64,000 bases of DNA. Origin: Rugosimonospora acidiphila (lineage in GTDB: Bacteria; Actinomycetota; Actinomycetes; Mycobacteriales; Micromonosporaceae). Location of the stretch: the NCBI RefSeq assembly GCF_039543385.1, contig NZ_BAABJQ010000013.1:173899-237898 (forward strand). The letters run 5' to 3'. The translations under genes and the position numbers were made by a program. This document shows positions 51,046-59,321 of this stretch, in pieces (position 1 is the stretch's first letter; each line of letters starts with the position of its first letter). The notes below the pieces were generated by a model. The model was not told the DNA's origin, made no database searches, and worked only from the letters and a program-made list of their open reading frames with translations.

Positions 51046-52887
51046 ATGATCGGGTTGTCGATCTTCACGCGCCTCCGCCAGTTGCGGGGCCAGCGATCGA
51101 GGGCAGTACGGGCCAGCGGCGCCGCCTCGGCCGATGGTGCGGTGGCGGCAGATGGTGCGGTGGCGGCAGATGGTGCGGTGGAGGCCGAGGGTGCGGTGGC
51201 GGCCGAGAATGCCGGGGCGGGCGGCGGGGTCGCCGCTGCCGGCGGCGCCGGGCGGCGGCCGGGCTGGCGGGTCGGGCTGGCGTGGCTGCTCACCACCCTG
51301 GCCGCCCTGTTCGTGTTCTTCGCCCTGGTCGGGCCGATCCGGCTGGACATGTTGACGTTCAGTGGGCTCGTGCGCATCCCGGTCGAGGGGCTGCTCGGCG
51401 TCCTCCTGATTCTCGCGCTGCCGCCGAGGCCGAGGAGGGTGGTGGCGGCGGTCCTCGGGGCGGTACTCGGCCTGCTGACCATCTTGAAGATCATCGACAT
51501 GGGCTTCTACGAGGTGCTGGACCGGCCGTTCGACCCGGTACTCGACTGGGTCCTGATCGGCGACGGCGCGAACTTCGTCGAGCGGGCGGCCGGCCCGGCC
51601 GGCGAGATCGGTGCCTGGATCGCGGCGGTGCTGCTCGTCCTGGCCGTCGTCACCTTCATGACGCTGGCGGTGCTGCGGCTGAGCCGCATCGTGGTGCGGC
51701 ACCGCAGGAACAGTGTCCGCACCGTCGCGGTGCTCGGGTTCGCCTGGGTGCTGTGCGCGGTGTTCGGTGCGCAGATCCTGCCCGACGTGTCGGTCGCCTC
51801 CACCGACGCGGCGACGCTCGCCTACGGCGAGGTGGCCCAGCTTCCGGCCGACGTGAAGGACCAGAAGGTGTTCCGGGCCGAGATGGCTCAGGACCAGTTC
51901 GCCAACACCCCGGGCGACCAGATGCTGACCGCGTTGCGCGGCAAGGATGTGCTGGTCACGTTCGTGGAGAGTTACGGGGTCGTGGCGCTGCAGGACCCGC
52001 AGGTCGACGCGGTGCTCGACGCCGGTACCAAGGAACTGGAGGCCGCCGGCTTCGGCGCCCGCAGCGCGCTGCTCACCTCGCCGACCTTCGGCGGAGGCAG
52101 CTGGCTGGCCCAGTCCACCCTGATGTCCGGGCTGTGGGTCGACAACCAGCAGCGCTACAACGATCTGGTCGCCGGCCACCGCCTGTCGCTGACCACCGCC
52201 TTCGGCCGCACGGGCTCCCGGATCGTGGGCGTGGAGCCAGCGGTCACCGAGGCATGGCCGCAGGGCGCCTACTACGGCTTCGACAAGCTGTACACCGCGC
52301 AGAACACCACGTACCAGGGTCCGCGCTTCAACTTCTCGTCCATCCCCGACCAGTACTCGCTCGCGGACTTTCAGCGCTCCGAGCGCGCTACGGGCCACGA
52401 CCCGGTGATGGCGTTCATGGCCCTGCTGTCGAGCCACACGCCCTGGGCGCCGATCCCGCACCTGGTCGGCTGGGACAGCGTGGGCGACGGCTCCATCTAC
52501 GACGGCATGCCGCAGCAGACCACCGGCCCGGTCGCGGCGTGGCGCACCAGCGGCGGCATCCGCACCGCCTACATGCAATCCATCCAGTACACGCTGAGCA
52601 CCCTCATCTCCTACGTGAAGACGTACGGCGACAAGAACCTGGTGCTCGTGTTCCTGGGCGACCACCAGCCCGCGTCGGTCGTCAGCGGCGACCACGCCAG
52701 CCGCAACGTGCCGATCACGATCGTCGCGGGCGACCCGAGCGTGCTCGACCGCATCTCCGGGTGGGGCTGGCAGGACGGCCTGCGGCCCAACGCACAGGCG
52801 CCGCTGTGGCGGATGGACACCTTCCGCGACCGGTTCCTGACCGCCTTCGGCTCGCAGCCCGCGCCCGCGCCGTCCCAGCCCCACTGA
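51046..52887 (+). CDS. Membrane sulfatase/phosphoglycerol-transferase-like enzyme (alkaline phosphatase superfamily)
   Basis: About 613 residues. A short basic cytoplasmic tail with 18-bp repeats (ADGAVA, 51130-51201) is followed by about five membrane segments (WLLTTLAALFVFFALVGPIR, LLGVLLILALPP and on), then an extracellular catalytic domain: VTFVESYGVVALQ, LTSPTFGGGSWLAQSTLMSG (Thr/Ser region), LLSSHTPWAPIP, LVLVFLGDHQPASVV (metal Asp-His). Layout resembles LtaS-type phosphoglycerol transferases or sulfatases acting on envelope polymers. ATG 51046 directly follows GGAAGG, so a TTG at 51055 may be the true start. Confidence 0.8.
   Translation: MIGLSIFTRLRQLRGQRSRAVRASGAASADGAVAADGAVAADGAVEAEGAVAAENAGAGGGVAAAGGAGRRPGWRVGLAWLLTTLAALFVFFALVGPIRLDMLTFSGLVRIPVEGLLGVLLILALPPRPRRVVAAVLGAVLGLLTILKIIDMGFYEVLDRPFDPVLDWVLIGDGANFVERAAGPAGEIGAWIAAVLLVLAVVTFMTLAVLRLSRIVVRHRRNSVRTVAVLGFAWVLCAVFGAQILPDVSVASTDAATLAYGEVAQLPADVKDQKVFRAEMAQDQFANTPGDQMLTALRGKDVLVTFVESYGVVALQDPQVDAVLDAGTKELEAAGFGARSALLTSPTFGGGSWLAQSTLMSGLWVDNQQRYNDLVAGHRLSLTTAFGRTGSRIVGVEPAVTEAWPQGAYYGFDKLYTAQNTTYQGPRFNFSSIPDQYSLADFQRSERATGHDPVMAFMALLSSHTPWAPIPHLVGWDSVGDGSIYDGMPQQTTGPVAAWRTSGGIRTAYMQSIQYTLSTLISYVKTYGDKNLVLVFLGDHQPASVVSGDHASRNVPITIVAGDPSVLDRISGWGWQDGLRPNAQAPLWRMDTFRDRFLTAFGSQPAPAPSQPH
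51130..51201 (+). repeat. Four 18-bp in-frame repeats (ADGAVA)
   Basis: GCAGATGGTGCGGTGGCG and variants repeat four times in the cytoplasmic N-terminal tail of the sulfatase-like enzyme. Confidence 0.95.
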
Positions 52888-52987
52888 ACCGGGCTGGAGC
52901 GAGGCGTGCGGGGCGGCGCCAGACTCCAACGATGGACCCGCCTGTGGTCGGCGAGTGGTCCTCAGACCATAGCGGCACTCGGAATTC

Positions 52988-54454
52988 CTACCGGTACTCG
53001 GAGAGCCTGGGCCGCACGCCGGCGACCAGCAGTGTGAGCACCAGGCCGCAGCCGACCCACGGATAGGCGGTCCAACCATTGAGCCCGTGCCGGCCGGCAG
53101 CGATCGCGCCGTCGAAGGCGTGCTGGTTGATGGCGATGAGCGCGGCGAGCGACTTGTCGTACTGGTCGAAGGCGAAGTCGGAGCCGCCGGAGGCGTAGCT
53201 GGTGTCCAGCGCGATGGCGTCATCGAGCCGACCGTCGGCGGCCAGCGCCCGGATGCGGCGGTCGTCGAGTTCGTAGCTTTGCAGGCGCAGCAGCGTGGTC
53301 TCGGCCTGTGCGCCCTCGCCGGAGAACGTGACATTGTGGAACTCGGTGCCGAACAGGCCGCCCCACCCGATGTCGTGATGGTCGCGTTGGTACGCCGACA
53401 GCGCGCCGGCGAGGTCCGGATTCCAGGTGCCGAGCGTGGCGCCCGGCAGCGCGACGAGCTGCTGCGACTTCGCCAGGAACGACTGCTGGTACTGGTCGGC
53501 CCGGCCGGGGTCGACCAGGTACCGGCTCTCGTCGGCGTTCGCGTCGTAGCTGATCGCGCGGGCCCGGGTCAGGGCCATGATGGAGTCGAAGGCGTCCTGC
53601 TTGGCCACGCGCAGGTGGGTGCGCTCGCCGGACAGCAGCCCGGCCCCGGCCGCCAGGCCGATCGCGGCCAGCACGGTCGCCGCCGCCAGCGCCGGATTGA
53701 CCAGCCGCCGGAACCGCCGGGTGAGATACACCTGAAGCGCCAGGAGCACGGCGAGCGCCACCGCCCCGACGGCTATGACGAGGGTCCGGTCGCGACCCAG
53801 CCCGGCATACTGCGCCCGGTAGGTGGAGTCGAGTGTTCGCGCGTGTGCGTCGTTCAGCCGCTGGGCGGCGGGCAGCAGTTGGCCCTTGAGTAGATCGGTG
53901 GCCTGCCGGTAGCGGGCCAGCGTGGTGGTCGAGGGGCGGCCGGCCGCGTGCGGCGCCTGCTGGTCGAGCAGGATGGTCTGCGCGGCCAGCGCCTCGTAGC
54001 TGCCGAGGTCGTCGAGCACGCTGTCCAGCGCCTGGCGGGAAACGGGGTCGGCGGCGGCCGAGGCGGCCCGCTGGACGTCCTGGTCGGCCTGCCGGCGGCG
54101 CTGCTCGTAGAGGTTGAGCGCCTGGGTGCGGGACAGGCCGAGGTTCTGCTGGTCGCCGACCAGCAGCACGTTGGCCACCTGAGCGTCCATGTCGTTGAGC
54201 GCGAAGTACAGGTCGGAGGTGGCCACCACCTCGGGCGCGGACCGGTCGGCGATCGTGGCCAGCCCGTCCCGCTCCTGTCCTATCTCGACGGTGAGCAGGA
54301 CGGCGAGCGCCAGGGTGCCGAGCGCCGCGGCCGCCGCGAGTTGCCGGATGCGCACGGGCGCCCGACCGCCGGCGCCACGCCGTTGCCGGCCCGATGCCAG
54401 CGGTACCGGACGCGGACGATCGGCGGTCTCCAATTCGGGCGTTGTGATGGTCAC
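52988..54454 (-). CDS. Receptor-like membrane protein without output domain
   Basis: 488 residues from GTG 54454 (the frame is open to TTG 54490). Membrane segments lie near the start (LAAAAALGTLALAVLLTVEI), mid-protein (LVIAVGAVALAVLLALQVYL; ALAAATVLAAIGLAAGAGLL) and at the end (WVGCGLVLTLLVAGVRP). The two loops between are long, helical and external, like four-helix-bundle sensor domains of chemoreceptors and kinases, but no HAMP, kinase or signalling domain follows. It may be a sensor partner of a separate protein. It diverges from the SPFH gene. Confidence 0.65.
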   Translation of the reverse strand: MTITTPELETADRPRPVPLASGRQRRGAGGRAPVRIRQLAAAAALGTLALAVLLTVEIGQERDGLATIADRSAPEVVATSDLYFALNDMDAQVANVLLVGDQQNLGLSRTQALNLYEQRRRQADQDVQRAASAAADPVSRQALDSVLDDLGSYEALAAQTILLDQQAPHAAGRPSTTTLARYRQATDLLKGQLLPAAQRLNDAHARTLDSTYRAQYAGLGRDRTLVIAVGAVALAVLLALQVYLTRRFRRLVNPALAAATVLAAIGLAAGAGLLSGERTHLRVAKQDAFDSIMALTRARAISYDANADESRYLVDPGRADQYQQSFLAKSQQLVALPGATLGTWNPDLAGALSAYQRDHHDIGWGGLFGTEFHNVTFSGEGAQAETTLLRLQSYELDDRRIRALAADGRLDDAIALDTSYASGGSDFAFDQYDKSLAALIAINQHAFDGAIAAGRHGLNGWTAYPWVGCGLVLTLLVAGVRPRLSEYR

Positions 54455-54525
54455 TCGCCAGATCGTGACGGCGGTGTCAATCGACGCCAAGAGTGCTTGA
54501 CGAAAAAACTACGGCACGGCTTGGT

Positions 54526-54537
54526 GACACGCGTGTC
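54526..54537. promoter_or_regulatory. Perfect 12-bp palindrome in a divergent promoter
   Basis: GACACGCGTGTC lies between the receptor-like gene and the SPFH gene, next to TATGCT (54538-54543). A good candidate operator or promoter-overlapping site. Confidence 0.45.
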
Positions 54538-54645
54538 TATGCTGTCGGCTACGGCGGGATGGGGCGCGGGCACGACCCGCCCTGGAGGCGATTCGACCGC
54601 GGCGGGGCCCGTGACCCGTCGCCCTTGTCGGGATGGAAGCCGGAC

Positions 54646-55533
54646 ATGGTCACTGATGTGTTGATCGGGGTGGGCGCGTTCGTCGTCGCCTGGGTGTTCT
54701 TCGGCGGCGTGAGGATCGTCAACCAGGTGGAGCGCGGCGTCGTGTTCCGGTTCGGTCGGGCCCGCAAGAAGGTCCGCCAGCCGGGGCTGGCCGTCATCAT
54801 CCCGATCGTCGACAAGTTGAGGAAGGTCAACGTCCAGATCGTCACGCTGCCGATCCCCACGCAGGAGGGCATCACCCGGGACAATGTCTCGGTGCGGGTC
54901 GACGCGGTGGTGTATTTCCGGGTAGAGGATCCGAAGAGGGCGCTCATCGACGTGCAGCACTACGTGTACGCGATCGAGTTGGTCGCGCAGACCTCGCTGC
55001 GCTCGATCATCGGCAAGAGCGAGCTGGACGACCTGCTGTCCAACCGTGAACAGCTGCACCGCGGCCTGGAACTGCTCATCGACAGCCCGGCGCTGGGATG
55101 GGGTGTCCACATCGATCGGGTCGAGATCAAGGATGTGCAGTTGCCCGAGGAGATGAAGCGCTCGATGTCGCGCCAGGCCGAGGCGGAGCGCGAGCGCCGG
55201 GCCCGAGTCATCACCGCGGACGGCGAGTTCCAGGCCGCCCAGAAGCTGGCGGATGCCTCGGCCATCATGGCCCAGACTCCCGGGGCGTTGCAGCTGAGGC
55301 TGCTGCAGACGGTGGTGGAGGTGGCCGCCGAGAAGAACTCGACGCTGGTCATGCCGCTGCCGGTGGAGATGCTGCGCTTCTTCGAGCGCGCGGCCGGGAC
55401 GGCGGCCGGCGCCGGGGCGGCGCCGGATGCTCCCGCGGCCGGAGGGACCGGCGCGCCTGGATCGGCGGGCACGGACTCCACCGGCCACGTTCCGGCACAG
55501 GCCGTGGGGGCGGATCCGGCAGCGAACGACTGA
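54646..55533 (+). CDS. SPFH/Band-7 (slipin/stomatin-like) membrane scaffold protein
   Basis: 295 residues from ATG 54646 (GGAAGC upstream). N-terminal hairpin helix VLIGVGAFVVAWVFFGGV, then the Band-7 domain: ERGVVFRFGRARKKVRQPGL, VIIPIVDKLRKVNVQIVTLP, TRDNVSVRVDAVVYFRVEDP and a coiled coil (MKRSMSRQAEAERERRARVI). Ends in an Ala/Gly-rich tail. Such proteins form oligomeric membrane scaffolds that regulate channels or proteases; no NfeD partner gene is adjacent here. Confidence 0.9.
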   Translation: MVTDVLIGVGAFVVAWVFFGGVRIVNQVERGVVFRFGRARKKVRQPGLAVIIPIVDKLRKVNVQIVTLPIPTQEGITRDNVSVRVDAVVYFRVEDPKRALIDVQHYVYAIELVAQTSLRSIIGKSELDDLLSNREQLHRGLELLIDSPALGWGVHIDRVEIKDVQLPEEMKRSMSRQAEAERERRARVITADGEFQAAQKLADASAIMAQTPGALQLRLLQTVVEVAAEKNSTLVMPLPVEMLRFFERAAGTAAGAGAAPDAPAAGGTGAPGSAGTDSTGHVPAQAVGADPAAND

Positions 55534-55577
55534 GGACTCGTCGGCCCGCCCCGCCGAGGGGCGCGACCCCTCGCGGC

Positions 55578-55955
55578 TCAGTCCCGCGAGGGGTCGATGT
55601 GGGAAGGGTCGATGTCGTAGACCGCCAGCCACACGTCGAGGTCGAACAGATAGTCAATCAGCGCGCGGCCGGTGCCGGAGATCTGGTAAGTCGCCTGAGT
55701 CTTGGCGACCGTGTCCCAGGTGCCGCTGTCCTGGCGGGTCACGGCCTGGTGGGCGGCCAGGGCGCGCAGCGCGTCGACGGCCAGCCGCCGGGGCGCGCCG
55801 ACGGTGCGGTACAGGCTGGCCAGACTGTGCGGGCGCTCGTCCAGGGCGGCCAGGATTTCGGCCACGTAGGGTCGGCGCATCAGGGCGATGACGGCCTGGT
55901 CCGGGCGGTAGCCGACCGAGGGCCGGTCACCGGATTCGGGTTGCGGAAGTGCCAT
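55578..55955 (-). CDS. Small winged-helix transcriptional regulator
   Basis: 125 residues. ALMRRPYVAEILAALDERPH, SLASLYRTVGAPRRLAVDAL and a wing region (DSGTWDTVAKTQATYQISGT) fit a one-domain winged helix of the PadR/HxlR kind, with a C-terminal helix (LIDYLFDLDVWLAVYDIDPS) for dimerisation. ATG 55955 has AAGGAG 15 bases upstream. It may control itself or the divergently placed region to the right; it converges on the SPFH gene. Confidence 0.75.
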   Translation of the reverse strand: MALPQPESGDRPSVGYRPDQAVIALMRRPYVAEILAALDERPHSLASLYRTVGAPRRLAVDALRALAAHQAVTRQDSGTWDTVAKTQATYQISGTGRALIDYLFDLDVWLAVYDIDPSHIDPSRD

Positions 55956-56466
55956 TGAGGTCCACGACTCCTTTCCACAAGCCGGTGCACCACGGGCACG
56001 GTCGAGGTCGGCCGCCGCCGGAGGATCGTGCGATGGACGGGACCGGCCGTGGGGCTCCGTCCGGCGGCTCGACGGCCCGCCCGGTGGGGGACCGGTCCGC
56101 CGACTGGGGACTGACGTGTGGACGCCGGGAACCATTTCGCACCGCCCGGGGGCGGTACTCGTCGTCTGTCGTCGCGATTGCCGCAGTCGGCGGGCCTGTC
56201 AGCTATAGAGTCAACGAGGTCGGCGGGCCGAACACAAGGGCGCGAACGCAATATATATACGCTTTTTACGCCGTTGGGTGCGGCTTCTTTGGCCGCGATC
56301 GCCTTACGCGGAAACGGCGTTGGGAAAGCGTCAAGGAATCACTCGACGCCGTTAAGAAAACGTCAAGACGCGTCGGGAGTGGCCGCACTGCGGGGACCGC
56401 CCGTCGGGCGGCGATCCGCTCACGCGTGCGCGTTCGATCGACGTTGATGAGTGAGCGGGGCGCCGC
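55956..56466. other. Regulatory, partly A/T-rich intergenic region
   Basis: No gene. The 5' part holds the promoter of the winged-helix gene (CTATAGAGTCAAC near 56201). A run AATATATATACGCTTTTTAC at 56251-56270 is much A/T-richer than anything near it. An 11-bp direct repeat array follows at 56318-56377. Confidence 0.6.
56318..56377. promoter_or_regulatory. 11-bp direct repeat array 1 (CGTCAAGAAAA type)
   Basis: Consecutive units CGTTGGGAAAG, CGTCAAGGAAT, CACTCGACGC, CGTTAAGAAAA, CGTCAAGACG, CGTCGGG give a ten-to-eleven-base period, one per helical turn. This matches direct-repeat sites of OmpR/PhoB-type response regulators. A second array of the same type is at 58564-58617. Confidence 0.5.
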
Positions 56467-57642
56467 TCAGGAGGCGATCTGGTGCGCGATGCTGCCGTAC
56501 AGCCCGTACCCGAGAATCGCCACGGCGACGAGCGTGACCACCACATCGGTGGCCCGCAGCCGGCCGTGCCGCCGCACGAACCACGGGAACACGACCACCC
56601 CGATGAGCTGGCTCAGCCACAGGGCGATCAGCGAGGGCCGGATCAGCGTGTCGTAGAACTTGTCGGGGTCGATCAGGCTCACCGGCCCGGACGCCACCAC
56701 CAGCACCGCGACGACCGCCGTGATGGTGCGGGTGGACCAGCCGGTGAGGGCGCGGGTGAGCCGGGTCACGGCGAGGTATTCGACCAGCATCACGCCGATC
56801 ACGCTGACGGCCACACCGACGCCGACCGCCACCGCGAGCCCGTGGCCGGCGAACACCTGGGCCACCGAGACACCCGGGATCTCCGCGCGGGTGAAGGCCG
56901 GGTTCGTCGCGTACCCGATGACCGCCACGGTGACCGCCACCGCGGTGACCACGTACGCGACCATCAACGCCCAGGGCATCGTCCGGGTCGGCCGGGAAGC
57001 CTCCCCGCCGAGATACAGCGGCAGGCTGCCGCAGACGTACAGCAGGCCGATGCCGGCCGCCGCGTCGGCCAGCCCGCCATGGGGACCGACCGGTTGGAAG
57101 GCCGACGCCTGCGCGCCATGCCGCAGGGTGACCACCGCGAGCACGATCAGCAGGGCCAGTTGCGCCACCCCGATGACCGCAGTCACGGCGATGGCGACCC
57201 GCGCTCCGGCCAGCATGACGCCCGCGACCAGGATCGGGATCGCGACCTCCAGCCAGGGCCGGGCCGGGCCGATACCCGGAAAGACCGAGGTGAGGATGTC
57301 ATAGACGACGTACTCGGTGGTGTACGTGAGGTAGAGCGCGTAGCTGAGCAGCCACAGCCCCGCCTGCGCATACCCGACCCGCGGACCCGCGGCGGCGCGC
57401 ACGTAGCCGTACAGGCCGCCACCGCTGCCCGAGTGCCGGGCGTACCGCACCCAGATGTAGATGGGAAACGCGAACACCACGGCGGCTGCCAGCGCCACGA
57501 ACCCCGACGAGCCGTCGAGGCCGGCCACCATGTGTGGGGCGTACAGCGCCGCGAGGGCGAGCGGACCGCCGAGGGCGGCGAGGGCGACAGCTGTCAGCCC
57601 CCACCGCCCGACGGCGCGGCCGCCGGTCTCGGCTACGACCAT
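56467..57642 (-). CDS. APC-superfamily amino acid/cation permease
   Basis: 391 residues and about 11-12 hydrophobic segments. The first unwound helix GGPLALAALYAPHMVAGLDG, HSGSGGGLYGYVRAAAGPRV and LYLGGEASRPTRTMPWALMV are typical APC positions. Shorter than standard amino-acid permeases (about 450-500), mainly at the C-terminus. It overlaps the upstream lipoprotein gene by ten bases, so the two are coupled and probably work together. Substrate unknown. Confidence 0.85.
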   Translation of the reverse strand: MVVAETGGRAVGRWGLTAVALAALGGPLALAALYAPHMVAGLDGSSGFVALAAAVVFAFPIYIWVRYARHSGSGGGLYGYVRAAAGPRVGYAQAGLWLLSYALYLTYTTEYVVYDILTSVFPGIGPARPWLEVAIPILVAGVMLAGARVAIAVTAVIGVAQLALLIVLAVVTLRHGAQASAFQPVGPHGGLADAAAGIGLLYVCGSLPLYLGGEASRPTRTMPWALMVAYVVTAVAVTVAVIGYATNPAFTRAEIPGVSVAQVFAGHGLAVAVGVGVAVSVIGVMLVEYLAVTRLTRALTGWSTRTITAVVAVLVVASGPVSLIDPDKFYDTLIRPSLIALWLSQLIGVVVFPWFVRRHGRLRATDVVVTLVAVAILGYGLYGSIAHQIAS

Positions 57643-58235
57643 TCGCTGCCGCTACCGCTGCCCGTGCTCGTGCTGCCACCGGCGCTGCCGCCGGTGCTGG
57701 AGGTCGCGGGAGCCTTGGCGGTGATGGCGCTGCCGTTCGTGCCCACCACGTACCACAGGCCGCCGTTGTTGACGCCCTGTCCCTTGGTGTCGCCGGCCGC
57801 GGTGTCCGAGGCGAAGTAGTACAGCGGGTGGTTGTCGAAGTCCACCTGCATGGTGCCGTCGGTCCGCATGGTCGTGGTCAGGTCGGAGGCGTTCACGCCG
57901 CTGCCCGCCTGGGGCATCGCGGTCGTGGTCAACGGCGGCCAGAGGCTGGCGCACGAGCCGACACAGGTGGACGTGCTGCCGGTGTCCGACTGGAACAGGT
58001 ACAGCGTGCGTCCTGAGGCGTCGGTGAGGTAGGTGCCCAGCGGCCCGGAGTGCGTCATCACGGTGGCGGGACCGCCGGTGGGTGCGGAGGCGGCCGGCGC
58101 GGGTGCCGCGCTGCTGCCACCGCCCGAGCTGGCGCTGGTCGAGTTGCTGCCGCACGCGGCCACGAGGGCACCGGCCCCCGCGATGAGGGCAAGCGTCCGC
58201 CATTGACGCGCGATGGAGTGCGAGATGATCTTCAT
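57633..58235 (-). CDS. Secreted COG4315-type lipoprotein (Lipoprotein_15)
   Basis: 200 residues. Lipobox ALIAGAGALVAACGSN, Ser/Ala tether, then two copies of the family repeat: YLTDASGRTLYLFQSDTG with CVGSCASLWPPL, and QVDFDNHPLYYFASDTAAGD with NNGGLWYVV. The C-terminus is Gly/Ser-rich. Homologues are secreted proteins of unknown role, often beside redox or transport genes. AAGGACAGGC before ATG 58235 is a good ribosome-binding site. First gene of an operon with the APC permease. Confidence 0.87.
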   Translation of the reverse strand: MKIISHSIARQWRTLALIAGAGALVAACGSNSTSASSGGGSSAAPAPAASAPTGGPATVMTHSGPLGTYLTDASGRTLYLFQSDTGSTSTCVGSCASLWPPLTTTAMPQAGSGVNASDLTTTMRTDGTMQVDFDNHPLYYFASDTAAGDTKGQGVNNGGLWYVVGTNGSAITAKAPATSSTGGSAGGSTSTGSGSGSEWS

Positions 58236-58912
58236 GCCTGTCCTTCTTCGGTTCTCCGTCTCTGCGAGGCCTCGACTGACACATACGAGGAGTCACCCGG
58301 GCCGGTTCACCGGTGCGTTCCGCGCCACTCTCGTGGCCCCGGTCAAAGTGGCCGCGGTCACACATCGGCCGGCATTGGGCGACTGATAAGGGACGCGGCG
58401 GACGCGAACAACCCGCCGTGTCTCGCGCGTTGTTCCCTGCGTTGTCTTGCCGCGTTGTCGTCCTGAGTTGTTGTGCTGCGTTGTTTCGGGCGTTGTCGCG
58501 GGTGGGTATCCCGTGTCGGGTCTCGGGTCGCTGCGCGTCGGGTGTGGTGTTTCGGCGCTGGCGCGTCGAGAAAGCGTCAGGAAAACGTCGAGCACCGTCG
58601 AAATGGCGTAAAGAAAGCGCGCCGAGCCTGGACGCTCGATTTGTGCCGTGTATTCAATGGTGCGGTGACCATCCAGGGCGGCCCGCGGCGCGGGCACCGG
58701 ACGGCGGCGCGACCGGCGCTCGCCGCGCACTCGTGCGCACCTGCCGGTTCCGGCACGCGCGTCCAGGGTGTCGCCCTCTTGCCGGCCGCGGTCGCGGCTC
58801 CGGCCGCCGCACGGGACCAGCCGACCTAGGCCGGCCCCGAAAACCCACGACGCTCCGCTCACCGCCGCCCGACCGGGCGCGCGGTGCCATCTCACATTTC
58901 CTGGAAAGAGCT
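58236..58912. other. 677-base intergenic region with CGTTGT repeats and an 11-bp array
   Basis: No convincing gene. At 58425-58500 the word GCGTTGT recurs at irregular spacing (about six times), making the strand unusually T-rich. The 11-bp array is at 58564-58617. Nothing else recognised apart from a GGAAAGAG ribosome-binding site at 58902 for the small ORF. Confidence 0.6.
58564..58617. promoter_or_regulatory. 11-bp direct repeat array 2 (CGTCAAGAAAA type)
   Basis: Units CGTCGAGAAAG, CGTCAGGAAAA, CGTCGAGCAC, CGTCGAAATGG and CGTAAAGAAAG follow one another directly. Same period and consensus as array 1 at 56318. It lies about 330 bases upstream of the lipoprotein/APC operon and 296 bases upstream of the small ORF before secD. 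Confidence 0.5.
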
Positions 58913-59029
58913 ATGTCGTCCATCGCCCATCCCTTGGTGGACGGGGAATTCGGTCGCGCGATCACCCGTGATCACTCGCCGATCGTCGTCGCGGCGTGGC
59001 CGCGGCGTGCCGCGAAGGCGGCCCGGTGA
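58913..59029 (+). CDS. 38-residue ORF before secD
   Basis: ATG 58913 follows GGAAAGAG at good distance. The peptide (MSSIAHPLVDGEFGRAITRD, HSPIVVAAWPRRAAKAAR) is mildly basic, with no membrane segment. Its TGA overlaps the next ATG (TGATG), so translation would be coupled. Too short to assign. Confidence 0.4.
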   Translation: MSSIAHPLVDGEFGRAITRDHSPIVVAAWPRRAAKAAR

Positions 59030-59307
59030 TGGTCGACCGGGTTCCCAACATCGTGGTGAACGTCCTGATCGCCGTCGGGGTCGTGTGCTGCTTCGTGTGG
59101 GCCTATTTCGCCGGACGCGACCGCCATCGGGGCGAGCCGCCGGCCGGTGAAGCGGCCGAGCAGTCCAGGCCCGCCCGCCGGCCCAAGCGTCCGGGTACGC
59201 CGTGGCGACCGGCCGGTTCGGCCGGGTACGGCAGCCCGCGACACCGCCCAGGACCATGCGCGCGCACGGTTCGACGGCGGGCAACCGACCGTCCCGGAAG
59301 CTCGTGA
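59029..59307 (+). CDS. Small single-span membrane protein upstream of secD
   Basis: 92 residues. One membrane helix (IVVNVLIAVGVVCCFVWAYF) near the N-terminus and a long, basic, Pro/Arg-rich cytoplasmic tail. It lies where actinobacteria usually place yajC and has a similar topology (N-terminal helix, basic tail), but the sequence is not recognisably YajC. The stop lies 15 bases before the secD start, inside a tight operon. The C-terminal third overlaps the alternative longer secD frame, so its exact end is less certain. Confidence 0.5.
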   Translation: MVDRVPNIVVNVLIAVGVVCCFVWAYFAGRDRHRGEPPAGEAAEQSRPARRPKRPGTPWRPAGSAGYGSPRHRPGPCARTVRRRATDRPGSS

Positions 59308-59321
59308 AGGAGACCCGACTC

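Noticed and set aside
50134..53334. 1066-codon minus-strand open frame
   Set aside because: Only the final 129 codons (DUF302 protein) look real; the remainder opposes the sulfatase-like gene and has shadow composition.
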